From Bacteroides stercorirosoris (lineage in GTDB: Bacteria; Bacteroidota; Bacteroidia; Bacteroidales; Bacteroidaceae): DNA of 64,000 bases. The translations under genes were made by a program, and so were the position numbers. Where the stretch lies: NCBI RefSeq assembly GCF_900142015.1, contig NZ_FQZN01000013.1:1-64000 (forward strand). Direction: 5' to 3'. Shown here piece by piece: positions 10,470 through 19,939 of the stretch; within the stretch, counting starts at the first letter, position 1; every line of letters starts with the position of its first letter. A model generated the notes under the pieces. The model saw only the letters and a program-made list of their open reading frames with translations, had not been told where the DNA came from and did not search any database.

Positions 10470-12454
10470 AAACGATAGGACTTATCATACTTTGCCTGCT
10501 GATACTGGTGTTGATGTTAAAAGCGGAAGATACGCTGTCCGCTCAGGAAAAGCTGAAACCGGAACAACTCCTCTCCGTCCGGGATAGACAGTTGCGTGAC
10601 AGTATTTTCTTTATCTATCATTCCATGTCGGGAGATACCGCAAGACGCGTGAAATTCATGCGTGATATGTTGCAGAAGAATATTGGTGAGAAATGGTCGG
10701 TAGAGTTGCTCGATTCGGCCTTGGTTTTGACTGGTGACAGTCAGTACAGAGAAGAGGAAGTCAGCATTCGTTATGATTACTACCGTCATTATAAGTACCA
10801 GGCCGATACGGCACAGATGAACAAAGCATTCAAGACCTTGCGAACTGTCAGCCGGAAATATAAGATTTATGATCTTTATTTCACGGCGTGGGGAGATATT
10901 CTCCAATTCAGCACGGTGCGTGGGGATACGGAATATGTTCTTCTGGAAGCAGAACGTATGGAAGAAGAGGCCCGGAAACTGAATAATGTAACGGGTGTCT
11001 ACTGTTCTATGCTGACTACTGCCAGAGCCTTGAGAGCCTCTAAACAAGAGGATGAAGCAGTTAAGAGATACCGGGAAGCGTTGGAAATCCCCTACCTGCC
11101 TGAAGTGGATAAGGCAACGGTCTATAACGAAGTAGCCACCATTTACCAGCTGAGAGGAGAATATGACAAGATGCTTTCCGAGCTGAATATGGAGCGTAGC
11201 ATGATGGAACAAGTATTGAAAGAGTCGCCTGAAAAGGCGGATAGTTACAGAGACAAAATGCTGGATATGGAGCTGTCGTACTGTGCCGCCTATCTGGATA
11301 ATGCCGATCTTGACAACTTGTTGAAGCATCTGCAACAAGCCCGGAAGTATTATTCGTCCAATACATTGTTCTCTTATAAGATAAAATATCGCATCATGTG
11401 GGGTGGATATTACTGTCTGAATGGAGATTGGGACAAGAGCTTCAACGAATATGATGCTGCCTTGGCCTCATTCGACGGTACGCAGCCATTGTATAAAATG
11501 ACGGTTTACATCATCAAAGGAAGCGCTCTCCAAATTGCAGGACGTTATAAGGAAGCTGCTGAGAATTACCGTCGCGGGGCAATCGAAATGGACTCCCTGA
11601 ATCAAGATGTGCTGCGTCTGCACGAAGAAGCACACCAGGCTAACTACATCATCCGCCAGGCTTTGCTGGAGCAGGCAGCCGCAGAGAGACATTATAATCT
11701 GCTGTTGGTGGGGTTGATTGTGCTGGTGATAATCCTTTTGGTGGCATTGTTGGTTCGCGCGCTGCACGTAAACCGGGTGCTGCTCAATTCGGAGCAAGAG
11801 ACGCGTGAGGCATTGGAGACAGTGGAAGCTGCTAATAAAATGAAAGAGGTTTTCTTGCGCAATATCACCTATCAGATACGCGAACCGCTGAATATGGTGG
11901 TCGGTTTCTCTGAGGTGCTTTCTACCGAGAAGGGACTGTCGCAGGAACAGATGCAGGAATATGCGTCTTTAGTGAAAAAGAGTGCCGGACAGTTATCTCA
12001 ACTGATATTTGACGTGCTGGACCTCTCCCGCCTTGAATCCGGTATGATGAAATTTAGTGTTGCGGAGTGCGACGTAGTGCAGTTATGCCGCGATGCCAAA
12101 ATGATGGTGGAGATGCAGGAAGGGAATGCGGTGCACTTACAGTTCAATACAGAACTGGAAGCACTAATGATACGAGCGGATAGCGGACGTTTTATGAAGT
12201 TGCTGTCATCTGTGCTTTCCGCTCCTGAGGGGTATCAGGGAATAGCCTGGGTGGATTATACTTTAATCCGTGAAGGTGAAGCCATGAAACTTGTCGTACA
12301 TGGCAGCCCGTTGCTGAAAGTAACGGAAGAAAAACAACTCTGTCATCAGATACAGCACGATATCAACCGGCTTTATTTGGAAACTTTCAAGGGAAGTTAT
12401 CAGATCGGGACGGAGAAAGAGAAAAAAACGATTGTAATCACTTATCCTATATAA
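10466..12454 (+). CDS. TPR-containing histidine-kinase-like protein lacking the phospho-acceptor histidine
   Basis: A 662-residue protein, with start chosen at the ATG overlapping the previous stop by 4 bases. Signal/anchor at the N-terminus, TPR-like helices in the exported half, membrane span about 410-434, then a HisKA-like segment. Where active kinases have SHEIKTPL it reads TYQIREPL: Tyr469 replaces the histidine and Gln470 the glutamate. The ATPase region has no recognisable N, G1 or G2 box. The protein is therefore probably catalytically dead. Its overlap with the intact kinase upstream suggests it supplies sensing or regulation to that partner (inference). Confidence 0.85.
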   Translation: MKTIGLIILCLLILVLMLKAEDTLSAQEKLKPEQLLSVRDRQLRDSIFFIYHSMSGDTARRVKFMRDMLQKNIGEKWSVELLDSALVLTGDSQYREEEVSIRYDYYRHYKYQADTAQMNKAFKTLRTVSRKYKIYDLYFTAWGDILQFSTVRGDTEYVLLEAERMEEEARKLNNVTGVYCSMLTTARALRASKQEDEAVKRYREALEIPYLPEVDKATVYNEVATIYQLRGEYDKMLSELNMERSMMEQVLKESPEKADSYRDKMLDMELSYCAAYLDNADLDNLLKHLQQARKYYSSNTLFSYKIKYRIMWGGYYCLNGDWDKSFNEYDAALASFDGTQPLYKMTVYIIKGSALQIAGRYKEAAENYRRGAIEMDSLNQDVLRLHEEAHQANYIIRQALLEQAAAERHYNLLLVGLIVLVIILLVALLVRALHVNRVLLNSEQETREALETVEAANKMKEVFLRNITYQIREPLNMVVGFSEVLSTEKGLSQEQMQEYASLVKKSAGQLSQLIFDVLDLSRLESGMMKFSVAECDVVQLCRDAKMMVEMQEGNAVHLQFNTELEALMIRADSGRFMKLLSSVLSAPEGYQGIAWVDYTLIREGEAMKLVVHGSPLLKVTEEKQLCHQIQHDINRLYLETFKGSYQIGTEKEKKTIVITYPI

Positions 12455-12456
12455 TT

Positions 12457-12906
12457 ATGTTGTCATTAAATTTACCTGTATTCGATGCTAAGGTGGTGAA
12501 CAGAGAAGGGAAGCCTGTCATTTTCGATGTGATACGGCGCCGTTATGTGGCGCTTACGCCTGAAGAATGGGTACGCCAGCATTTTGTACATTTCCTCTTG
12601 AATCATAAAGGATACCCGCAGGCATTGATGGCAAATGAAGTGCAGGTGCAGCTGAATGGTACTAAAAAACGCTGTGACACTGTGCTTTACCGTCGTGACC
12701 TGACTGCGCGGATGATTGTGGAGTACAAAGCTCCGGATATAGAAATCACCCAGGCGGTATTCAATCAGATTACGCGCTACAATATGGTGTTGAAAGTAGA
12801 TTATCTGGTTGTGAGCAATGGGCTTCAACATTATTGTTGTCGCATGGATTACGAAAAAAACAGTTATACTTTCCTACCTGATATACCTGATTATCAATCA
12901 CTATAA
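12457..12906 (+). CDS. HsdR N-terminal-domain protein (nuclease-like fold)
   Basis: A 149-residue protein resembling the N-terminal nuclease region of type I restriction R subunits (HSDR_N_2 type). A PD-(D/E)xK-like core can be read as the D of KKRCDTVLYRRD and the E and K of MIVEYKAP. No hsdM, hsdS or helicase region is near, so this is not a restriction system. Such stand-alone proteins are common in Bacteroidetes, with unknown function. It starts 2 bases after the kinase-like gene and is probably co-transcribed with it. Confidence 0.75.
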   Translation: MLSLNLPVFDAKVVNREGKPVIFDVIRRRYVALTPEEWVRQHFVHFLLNHKGYPQALMANEVQVQLNGTKKRCDTVLYRRDLTARMIVEYKAPDIEITQAVFNQITRYNMVLKVDYLVVSNGLQHYCCRMDYEKNSYTFLPDIPDYQSL

Positions 12907-12930
12907 GGCTAACGTTGTCATGACTGAAAA

Positions 12931-13009
12931 ATGGCTACACCCTTTGCCCGGTATGGTGTAGCCATGTACCCAAAAGGGTGTAGCCATCCGGGGTAAAAGG
13001 TGTAGCCAT
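12931..13009 (-). terminator. 22-bp-period array of GGTGTAGCCAT with terminator hairpin
   Basis: ATGGCTACACC (12931-12941) is followed by three copies of its complement GGTGTAGCCAT at 12955, 12977 and 12999, exactly 22 bases apart. The first two words form an 11-bp stem that, on the minus strand, is followed by TTTTTC, so it can terminate the RND efflux operon. Each of the other copies can compete for the same arm. Confidence 0.7.
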
Positions 13010-13015
13010 TCTGAA

Positions 13016-16000
13016 TTACTCTTTTTTCTTAGTGAACCGCTCCTGTAACTTCTGCATCAATTCATAGAAGTTCGGGATGTAGACCGTGGCAAGCAACGTA
13101 TTCAGTGCCATACCGAACACTACTGCGGCTCCCAAAGCGATACGGCTCTCCGCTCCCGCTCCTGTGGCAAAAAGCAACGGCATCACACCGAGCACAAACG
13201 CCAGTGACGTCATCAGGATAGGCCGCAAACGGATATGTCCGGCCTGGAATGCTGCATCACGGATGGAATTTCCCTCTGCACGGAAGTCGCGGGCAAACTC
13301 TACAATCAGAATACCATTCTTGGCGGACAGTGCCACAAGCAAGATAATTCCGATTTGTGTGTAGATGCTGACCGGTGTGCCCATCACAAGACAGCCAATC
13401 ATGGCTCCCAGCAGCGCCACCGGCAATCCCATGACCGCAGATACCGGGCTCGTCCAACTCTCATATTGTGCAGCCAATACCAGGAATGCAACCAGCAAGG
13501 CCATCACCAGTACAGTGCTGGTGGTTGTTCCCGCCTGCGTTTCCTGATAGGCAACCGAAGTCCATTCGTAACCGAACTCATCACCCAATTGTTCCCGGAA
13601 GAGTTCCTCCATCTGCTGAATCGCCTCTCCCGAACTGCTTCCCGGCATCACGTTGCAGGTAACGGATGCGGTGGAGTACATATTATATCGGTTAATCTGA
13701 TCCATACCCAGTTGCTCTTCCATCTTGGTGAAAGCTGAGAAGGGTACCATCTCTCCTGTCGCATTCGGTACGCTCAGTTTCAATACATCGTCAATAACCC
13801 GCTGTGCATGGTCCCGCGCGCCGAGTTTCACTTGGTAGATACGTCCGAATTCCACGAAATCATTCACGTAGGCAGCCCCCATATAGTACCCCAATGTGGT
13901 GAAAACACTGTTCAACGGGATGCCCATCAACTGTACCTTGTCACGGTCGATATTCAGAAAATACTGCGGCACATTGGCTTGGTATTGACTGCTGACACTG
14001 GCTAATGCGGGTTTCGTGTGATAGGTTTCCATCAGTGTCTCTACGGCGCGCTGCATTTCCGTCGCACCCAGATTCTTTCTGTCCTCCAGTTGCAACTGCA
14101 ATCCGCCTGTGGCACCCAGTCCGGGGATGGCCGGAGGAACCATGGCGAACACTTCTGCCTCCTGTATGCCGTATGCCTGTGCATTGAAACGGTTGACGAC
14201 AGCCTGTGCGGTGTGTTCCTTGCCTTTGCGTTCATCCCAGTTTTTCAGAATCACGAAATAGGTTCCGGAGTTGCTTTGTTCCCCTCCGCCCATTACGGAG
14301 AAGCCGGATATGCCGATGTAGTTTTTCACTTCGGGATAGCTGTTGAGGATTTCGTTGATTTCCCGTCCTACGGTTTCCGTCCGTTCCAGACTTGATGCAG
14401 GCGGCAACTGCACTACAGCGAGGAAATATCCGTCATCTTCTTCGGGAATGAACGTACTGGGCCATTTGATGAACAGGATGACTGCGAGAGCCGTAAACAC
14501 TGCATAAGAGACAAGAGCGGCGCCCGGACGTTGGAGCAACCAGCCTACAGTCCTGTCATATACCCCTTGTGTCTTATCGTACACAAAGTTGAATCCCCGG
14601 AAGAGTGGCGATTTGGCGGGTTTGGTGGGTTGCAATATCAGAGCGCATAGTGCCGGAGTCAGTGTCAACGAGTTTATGCCACTCAATACGGTACTGGCGG
14701 CAATGGTCAGTGCAAATTGCTTGTAAAGCTGCCCTGAGATGCCGCTGATGAGCATTGTGGGGATAAATACGGCAAGCAATACCAGCACCACACCCACAAT
14801 CGGGCCGGTAATCTCTCCCATCGCCTTGGTGACAGCTTCGCGGGCACTGTATTGTCCGGTGTCGAGCAATCGGCTCGAATTTTCCACCACCACAATGGCA
14901 TCGTCCACCACAATTGCTACGGCAAGTATCAGTCCGAAAAGTGTCAGTGTATTGATGGAGAAGCCGAACAACGCCATCACGGCCAGCGTACCGATAAGCG
15001 ATACCGGAATCGTGATACAGGGAATGATGACTGCCCGCCAGTTTTGCAGGAAGAGGAAAATGACAAGTACCACGAGTAAGGTCGTTTCCAGGAAAGTTAC
15101 CAGCACTTCGTCCACCGAAGCATGAATGACGTCTGTCGTATCTAGCGTCACACTATAATTTATGCCTTGAGGAAACGATTGCGACAATTCTTGCATCTTG
15201 GCACGTACACCTTTGGAAACGTCCAACGAGTTGGAACCGGGCTGCTGATAGATGGCGATGGCGGCAGTCGGCTGTCCGTTCAGACGCGAAACGACGTTGT
15301 AGGATGCCGAGCCGAGGTCGATGTGCGCCACGTCTCTCAAGCGAAGCACCCGTCCACCCGTTTCGGTACGCAGAATGATATTGCCGAACTCTTCGGGAGA
15401 AGAAAGCCGCCCTTTCACCGTAAGAGTGTATTGGTAGGCGGGCGAACCGCTGTTGCCCGAGGTTCCGCTTGCCGGTAGAGGTTGCCCGATGGTTCCGGCG
15501 CTGACTTCCACATTTTGCGCTTGTATCGCTTGGTATACATCGGATGCGGAAAGGTTGCGGATGCGTAGTGCTGCCGGATCCAGCCAGATGCGCATGGAGT
15601 AGTCGCCCGCTCCCATTATATTGACGGCACCCACACCGGGCACGCGCGTCAACTGGTCGGCCAGGTTCAGCGTGGCATAATTGCTGAGATAAAGTCCATC
15701 GTATTCCTTATTATCTGACGTCATTGTGAGGAACATGACAATGTTTGAAGACTGTTTCTGTACTGTCACTCCCTGCACTACAACCGGTGTCGGCAGGGAA
15801 GCCTGTGCCACACTGACGCGGTTCTGCACCTGCACGGTCGCCATGTCGATATCTGTTCCGACCGCAAAGGTGATGGTCAGCGAGTAAGCGCCGGATGAAG
15901 AAGAATTGGATGACATATAAAGCATGCCGTCCACACCGTTTACTTGTTGTTCGATGGGAATACCTACGGTTTGCGCCACTGTCTGGGCATTGGCTCCCGG

Positions 16001-16150
16001 ATATACGGCGCTGACCTGTACGGTTGGCGGAGTGATTTCCGGATACTGCGCGATAGGCAGTATGCCTAGGGTGACCAATCCTGCCACTACAATCAGTAGC
16101 GCCAACACAGTAGCAAAGATGGGGCGGTTTATGAAGAATTTTGAAAACAT
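13016..16150 (-). CDS. RND multidrug efflux pump, HAE1 family
   Basis: Inner-membrane proton-driven pump, 1044 residues, the usual AcrB/MexB length. The family start ([19 protein letters not shown]), the TM4 aspartate pair in [14 protein letters not shown] and the TM10 lysine in [17 protein letters not shown] (proton relay) are intact. It also has large porter/docking loops and the internal 2x6 TM repeat. Third gene of a channel-adaptor-pump operon, 30 bases after the adaptor. The substrate cannot be inferred from sequence. Confidence 0.95.
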   Translation of the reverse strand: MFSKFFINRPIFATVLALLIVVAGLVTLGILPIAQYPEITPPTVQVSAVYPGANAQTVAQTVGIPIEQQVNGVDGMLYMSSNSSSSGAYSLTITFAVGTDIDMATVQVQNRVSVAQASLPTPVVVQGVTVQKQSSNIVMFLTMTSDNKEYDGLYLSNYATLNLADQLTRVPGVGAVNIMGAGDYSMRIWLDPAALRIRNLSASDVYQAIQAQNVEVSAGTIGQPLPASGTSGNSGSPAYQYTLTVKGRLSSPEEFGNIILRTETGGRVLRLRDVAHIDLGSASYNVVSRLNGQPTAAIAIYQQPGSNSLDVSKGVRAKMQELSQSFPQGINYSVTLDTTDVIHASVDEVLVTFLETTLLVVLVIFLFLQNWRAVIIPCITIPVSLIGTLAVMALFGFSINTLTLFGLILAVAIVVDDAIVVVENSSRLLDTGQYSAREAVTKAMGEITGPIVGVVLVLLAVFIPTMLISGISGQLYKQFALTIAASTVLSGINSLTLTPALCALILQPTKPAKSPLFRGFNFVYDKTQGVYDRTVGWLLQRPGAALVSYAVFTALAVILFIKWPSTFIPEEDDGYFLAVVQLPPASSLERTETVGREINEILNSYPEVKNYIGISGFSVMGGGEQSNSGTYFVILKNWDERKGKEHTAQAVVNRFNAQAYGIQEAEVFAMVPPAIPGLGATGGLQLQLEDRKNLGATEMQRAVETLMETYHTKPALASVSSQYQANVPQYFLNIDRDKVQLMGIPLNSVFTTLGYYMGAAYVNDFVEFGRIYQVKLGARDHAQRVIDDVLKLSVPNATGEMVPFSAFTKMEEQLGMDQINRYNMYSTASVTCNVMPGSSSGEAIQQMEELFREQLGDEFGYEWTSVAYQETQAGTTTSTVLVMALLVAFLVLAAQYESWTSPVSAVMGLPVALLGAMIGCLVMGTPVSIYTQIGIILLVALSAKNGILIVEFARDFRAEGNSIRDAAFQAGHIRLRPILMTSLAFVLGVMPLLFATGAGAESRIALGAAVVFGMALNTLLATVYIPNFYELMQKLQERFTKKKE

Positions 16151-16180
16151 GAGTGTTAGGGTTTAATTATTAATTCTAAA

Positions 16181-17299
16181 TTATTTGCCGGTGGGTTTTA
16201 CTCTCATCCCATCCCGCACTTTCATCAGTGCTTTGGTCACGTAGTGTTCCTTCGGAGAGAGTCCGCCGGTCACTTGCCGGAGGGTGTCGTCTATCAGTTG
16301 TCCCACTTCGATATGGCGGTAACGCACCATATCGGAATCATTCACTATGTACACGTATTTTCCTAATTGGTCGGTACCGATGGAGGCTTCCGGAACGAGT
16401 ACCGCCTGGCGTTCTTTGCCGTATGGCAGGGTGATGCTGACATAAAGTCCGCTTTTCAATAATCCTTTCGGGTTGTCCAGTCGGGCACGCAGGCTCAACG
16501 TTCCGGTGTTCAGGTCTACGTTTGGCGCAAAGTAGTCTAATGTGGCAGGATAAGGCTGCATGCTGTTCTCGCCCAGGTTGACGGTGACTTGTCTCGGCAG
16601 CGTATCCTTTTGTTGGGCTGTTCCTTGTTGCATCAGCATGGCAAGCCATTGGTTGTCAGCGATGTTGAAGTAAGTATACAACAGGTCATCCTTATAAATC
16701 GTGGCAAGTGTGACAGGCTGTACACTGCCACCCACATAACTGCCCACATCCACCTGGTTACGGCTGACAGTCCCGTCGAACGGTGCACGCACGGTGCAAT
16801 ATCCCAGATTGGTACGGGCGGTATTCAGTGCTGCTTCCGCATTGCTTACTGCCGCTTGTGAGGTCGCAACATTAGACTTGGATTGTAGCACTTGTATCTG
16901 GCTTACAGCATCACTCTTGACGGCTTCCAGCATACGCGAGTAGTTATTTTGAGCATATTCCAGATTAGCCCGGGCGGTATTCAGTTCAGCTTCCGCCTGT
17001 TCTACATTGTCCCGGTAGATAGTTGGTTCGATGATGAATAATACCTGTCCTTTCCTTACCCTGCTTCCGGGAGCATAGGCGACGGTTTGCAGAGTTCCGT
17101 TAACCCGTGCCACCAGGTCAACGGTTTTCTCAGAACTGAGATAACCCGGATATTCTTTAGTCAGCGTGATATCTTTCACCACAGGAAGGGCGACGCTTAT
17201 CTCCGGAACGGGCATCGCGGTGCGTGCCGTCTCTTTTCTCTCCCCGCACCCCGCCAATAGCGGAATGAGCGCAAGGGTGATGTACATTCTATTTCTCAT
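16181..17299 (-). CDS. RND efflux periplasmic adaptor (AcrA-like lipoprotein)
   Basis: A 372-residue membrane-fusion protein with a lipobox (LLAGC, lipidated C18). Halves of the lipoyl domain (VARVNGTLQTVAYAPGSRVRKGQVLF; YCTVRAPFDGTVSR) flank an alpha-hairpin rich in A/E/Q repeats, and beta-barrel and membrane-proximal regions follow. It couples the RND pump to the TolC-type channel. It lies between the two, and a 23-bp repeat array separates it from the channel gene. Confidence 0.93.
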   Translation of the reverse strand: MRNRMYITLALIPLLAGCGERKETARTAMPVPEISVALPVVKDITLTKEYPGYLSSEKTVDLVARVNGTLQTVAYAPGSRVRKGQVLFIIEPTIYRDNVEQAEAELNTARANLEYAQNNYSRMLEAVKSDAVSQIQVLQSKSNVATSQAAVSNAEAALNTARTNLGYCTVRAPFDGTVSRNQVDVGSYVGGSVQPVTLATIYKDDLLYTYFNIADNQWLAMLMQQGTAQQKDTLPRQVTVNLGENSMQPYPATLDYFAPNVDLNTGTLSLRARLDNPKGLLKSGLYVSITLPYGKERQAVLVPEASIGTDQLGKYVYIVNDSDMVRYRHIEVGQLIDDTLRQVTGGLSPKEHYVTKALMKVRDGMRVKPTGK

Positions 17300-17336
17300 A
17301 TATGGTTATGGTTTAAGTATTTATCTAAGTTGTGAT

Positions 17337-17470
17337 GAGATACGTATGTCATGGGTAGTGAGATACGTATGTCATGGGTAGTGAGATACGTATGTCATGG
17401 GTAGTGAGATACGTATGTCATGGGTAGTGAGATACTGTATGTCATGGGTGGTGAGATACGTATCTCATTC
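17337..17470. repeat. Five-unit 23-bp tandem repeat with ATACGTAT core
   Basis: Units beginning GAGATACGTAT start at 17337, 17360, 17383, 17406 and 17429; the fifth has one extra base. A partial sixth starts at 17453 and ends in the 14-bp palindrome GAGATACGTATCTC. Each unit contains the self-complementary ATACGTAT. The array fills the 180-base gap between the channel and adaptor genes within one operon. The unit length is not a multiple of three and there are no spacers. Confidence 0.9.
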
Positions 17471-17479
17471 TCGGCCTCT

Positions 17480-18916
17480 TTATTTCTCTGTATATCCTCC
17501 TCCCAGTGCCTGGTATAATGATACCAGATATAGCAGCGAGTTCCCTTCAGCCTGCACCAGTTGGTTTTCGTAGGTCAACAGTGAACGTAGCGCATCAAGC
17601 ACATTCTGAAAGGGGCTAAGTCCTTGTTTATAAAGCTCAAGGGAGAGTTTTAACGTCTCCTGTCCCTGGTTTCTCACTTCACGGAGGGCGACAATTTGTT
17701 TGATGGAATTCCGGTAATTGTTCATCGCATTGTCCGTCTCCTGTACGGCGGTGAGCACTGTCTCGTTGAAGCTATGTACCGCCTCGTCCAGTTGTGCGCG
17801 TGCCTGCTTGGTGGCGTTCACCAACTTTGTCCCGCTGAACAAGGTCCAACTGATGGTAGGGGCTATCTCAAACGTCATGCTTTTCCGTCTGGTCAGGTCC
17901 TTCAAGTCACGGGAGGCATATCCCACAGACCCTTTCAGGAATACCTGCGGCAACCAATCGCTTTTGCTTGCGCCCAGCAGTGCAGCCTGTGCATTAACCT
18001 GTCTCTCTGCCTGGCGGACATCCGGGCGGCGAAGCAATAAATCAGCCGGTAGCCCTACTCCAACGGGTTCCATGTAGTCGGGTAACTTTCCGGTCTTCTC
18101 CAGCATCGGGCGTAGTTCCTGGGGGTAGGTTCCTAATAATATCGCCAGCGAATTGATGTATTGGCTGATTCCCGATTCCAGTTGTGGAATGGATGCTTTC
18201 GTGCTGTAATACACGGATTTGGCTTGTGCTACATCCAGTTTTGATACAAGCCCTGTGTTGTATCGTACTTCGGTGATGTTGAGCACTTCCTCTTGTGTCC
18301 GGCAGTTGTGGGTCACTACCTGCAACTCTTGTTGTAGTTCTCGCAGGTTGATGTAGGCAGAGGCGATTTGTGTACAAAGGGATATCTGCACGGAGATGTA
18401 TTCTTCACGGCTGGCACGGAAGGTTTCACGTTGAGCTTTCACTCGTTGGCGGATGCTTCCGAATATGTCCAGCTCCCAGCTGGCATTTAGCGAAGCGTCA
18501 TAATAATGGGTGATAGACTGTGGCAATTCACTGGTATTGCCACTGCTTTGCTGCCGGAGCCATCCGGCATTCAGACTGATAGAAGGGAAAAAGTTGCTGC
18601 GTTCTATTCGCAGACTGGCACGTGCCTGTTCCATGCGGTCTATGGCGGCCAGTACGGAATAGTTTTCTCCAGAAGCCACGCTGATAAGCGAGTCCAGCAT
18701 TGGGTCGTTGAATGCTTTCCACCACTGGTCGTCTACGGGTAATATCTGTCCGCTGAACAAATCAGTATCTGCGGAAGCCGCAGTGGAAGAAGGAATTGCC
18801 GTACTTCCCCAACTTCGGGGTAGCGGCTTTTCCAGGTAACGGTCGCCATTCTGCGCTGTGGCGGCAGAACATAGGCATAATAAGAGCAGTGTACTGCCCC
18901 AAGCTTTAATCTTCAT
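17480..18916 (-). CDS. Outer-membrane efflux channel, TolC/OprM (NodT) family
   Basis: 478 residues with a cleavable signal peptide (ends SAATAQ) and the duplicated coiled-coil barrel repeats of the outer membrane efflux family (WELDIFGSIRQR; GLPADLLLRRPDVRQAE near residues 295-310). It has no lipobox cysteine, unlike many OprM proteins. It is the first gene of the efflux operon. No dedicated regulator is adjacent. Confidence 0.93.
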   Translation of the reverse strand: MKIKAWGSTLLLLCLCSAATAQNGDRYLEKPLPRSWGSTAIPSSTAASADTDLFSGQILPVDDQWWKAFNDPMLDSLISVASGENYSVLAAIDRMEQARASLRIERSNFFPSISLNAGWLRQQSSGNTSELPQSITHYYDASLNASWELDIFGSIRQRVKAQRETFRASREEYISVQISLCTQIASAYINLRELQQELQVVTHNCRTQEEVLNITEVRYNTGLVSKLDVAQAKSVYYSTKASIPQLESGISQYINSLAILLGTYPQELRPMLEKTGKLPDYMEPVGVGLPADLLLRRPDVRQAERQVNAQAALLGASKSDWLPQVFLKGSVGYASRDLKDLTRRKSMTFEIAPTISWTLFSGTKLVNATKQARAQLDEAVHSFNETVLTAVQETDNAMNNYRNSIKQIVALREVRNQGQETLKLSLELYKQGLSPFQNVLDALRSLLTYENQLVQAEGNSLLYLVSLYQALGGGYTEK

Positions 18917-19019
18917 AGGTTTAGGTCATTTTTGTGATATTAGGTATCATAACAACTTAAGCCTTCATTTGTTTATCGAAGAGTAGGCTGGTGGTGTGGC
19001 TACTTGCTACTAACCACTT

Positions 19020-19036
19020 ATCGCGCTTCGCGCGAT
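19020..19036. other. Short GC palindrome upstream of the efflux operon
   Basis: ATCGCGC and GCGCGAT around a TTC loop, about 100 bases upstream of the TolC-type start and between its promoter region and the zinc-ribbon terminator. It could be an operator or an extra hairpin; nothing else supports either. Confidence 0.3.
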
Positions 19037-19057
19037 ATGTAATAGAAAACACAAAAA

Positions 19058-19085
19058 GCCCCTACAAGCTGAAACTTGCAGGGGC
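19058..19085 (-). terminator. Terminator after the zinc-ribbon gene
   Basis: GCCCCTACAAG (19058-19068) pairs with CTTGCAGGGGC (19075-19085), 10 of 11 positions. On the minus strand it is followed by TTTTTG. It lies 30 bases after the stop of the zinc-ribbon gene. Confidence 0.85.
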
Positions 19086-19115
19086 AGATATTTCTTTTCC
19101 GGACAATCTTACGGA

Positions 19116-19934
19116 TTACTCCGCAGTCTTTCTTCTTCTGGTCGGCTTTTCCTTTACTTCCTCCTTGTGTTCGAGGGTTACACCTGCCAACTCCGGGTCA
19201 ATCATGATACGTCCGCAGTATTCGCAAACAATGATTTTCTTACGAGAACGGATATCCAACTGTCTCTGGGGCGGGATTTTGTTGAAGCAACCACCACAGG
19301 CGTCACGCTGTACGTATACGATACCAAGTCCGTTGCGAGAGTTCTTGCGGATACGCTTGAAAGACTGGAGTAGACGCGGTTCAATCTTTGTTTCAAGATC
19401 TTTGGCCTTGTCTCTCAGCTTTTCTTCTTCCTGCTTTGTTTCGGAGATGATTTCGTCTAGTTCGTTCTTCTTGACATCCAGGTCTTTTTGTCTTTCGTCC
19501 AGGGCAACTGTGCTCTTTTCTACTTCTGCTGATTTCTCTTGTTCCTGTACGGCAAACTCTTTGATTCTCTTTTCACAAAGTTCCATTTCCAGAGTCTGGA
19601 ATTCGATTTCTTTGCTCAGGAAGTCGTACTCGCGGTTGTTGCGTACATTCTCCTGCTGTTCCTTATATTTTGCAATAGAAGCTTTGGAGGTTTCGATTTC
19701 CACTCTCTTGGTAGCGATGGCGGATTTCAGTTCGGCTACTTCTGCCTTAATTCTGTCGATACGTGTGCTCAGACCAGCGATTTCGTCTTCCAAGTCTTGT
19801 ACTTCCAGCGGAAGTTCACCTCTCAAAGTCTTGATTTCATCAATCTTGGACAACATGGTCTGCAACTGGAACAGTGCTTTCAATTTCTGTTCCACGGTCA
19901 ATTCCTGTGGGTCTTTTTTTGCTTCTTTAGCCAT
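19116..19934 (-). CDS. Coiled-coil C4-type zinc-ribbon protein
   Basis: A 272-residue cytoplasmic protein: long alpha-helical coiled coil (about 15-190) and a C-terminal zinc ribbon with CGGC and CEYCG pairs (DUF164-like). The start is set at the ATG at 19934 (MAKEAKKDPQ). Five bases after the Nif3-like gene, so one operon. The exact function is unknown; relatives are thought to act in nucleic-acid-associated processes. Confidence 0.85.
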   Translation of the reverse strand: MAKEAKKDPQELTVEQKLKALFQLQTMLSKIDEIKTLRGELPLEVQDLEDEIAGLSTRIDRIKAEVAELKSAIATKRVEIETSKASIAKYKEQQENVRNNREYDFLSKEIEFQTLEMELCEKRIKEFAVQEQEKSAEVEKSTVALDERQKDLDVKKNELDEIISETKQEEEKLRDKAKDLETKIEPRLLQSFKRIRKNSRNGLGIVYVQRDACGGCFNKIPPQRQLDIRSRKKIIVCEYCGRIMIDPELAGVTLEHKEEVKEKPTRRRKTAE

Positions 19935-19939
19935 TTTAC

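Noticed and set aside
12457..12906. Type I restriction-modification locus
   Set aside because: Only the HsdR N-terminal domain is present; no helicase region, HsdM or HsdS.
17337..17470. CRISPR array
   Set aside because: The repeats are directly adjacent with no unique spacers, the unit is only 23 bases and no cas gene is near.
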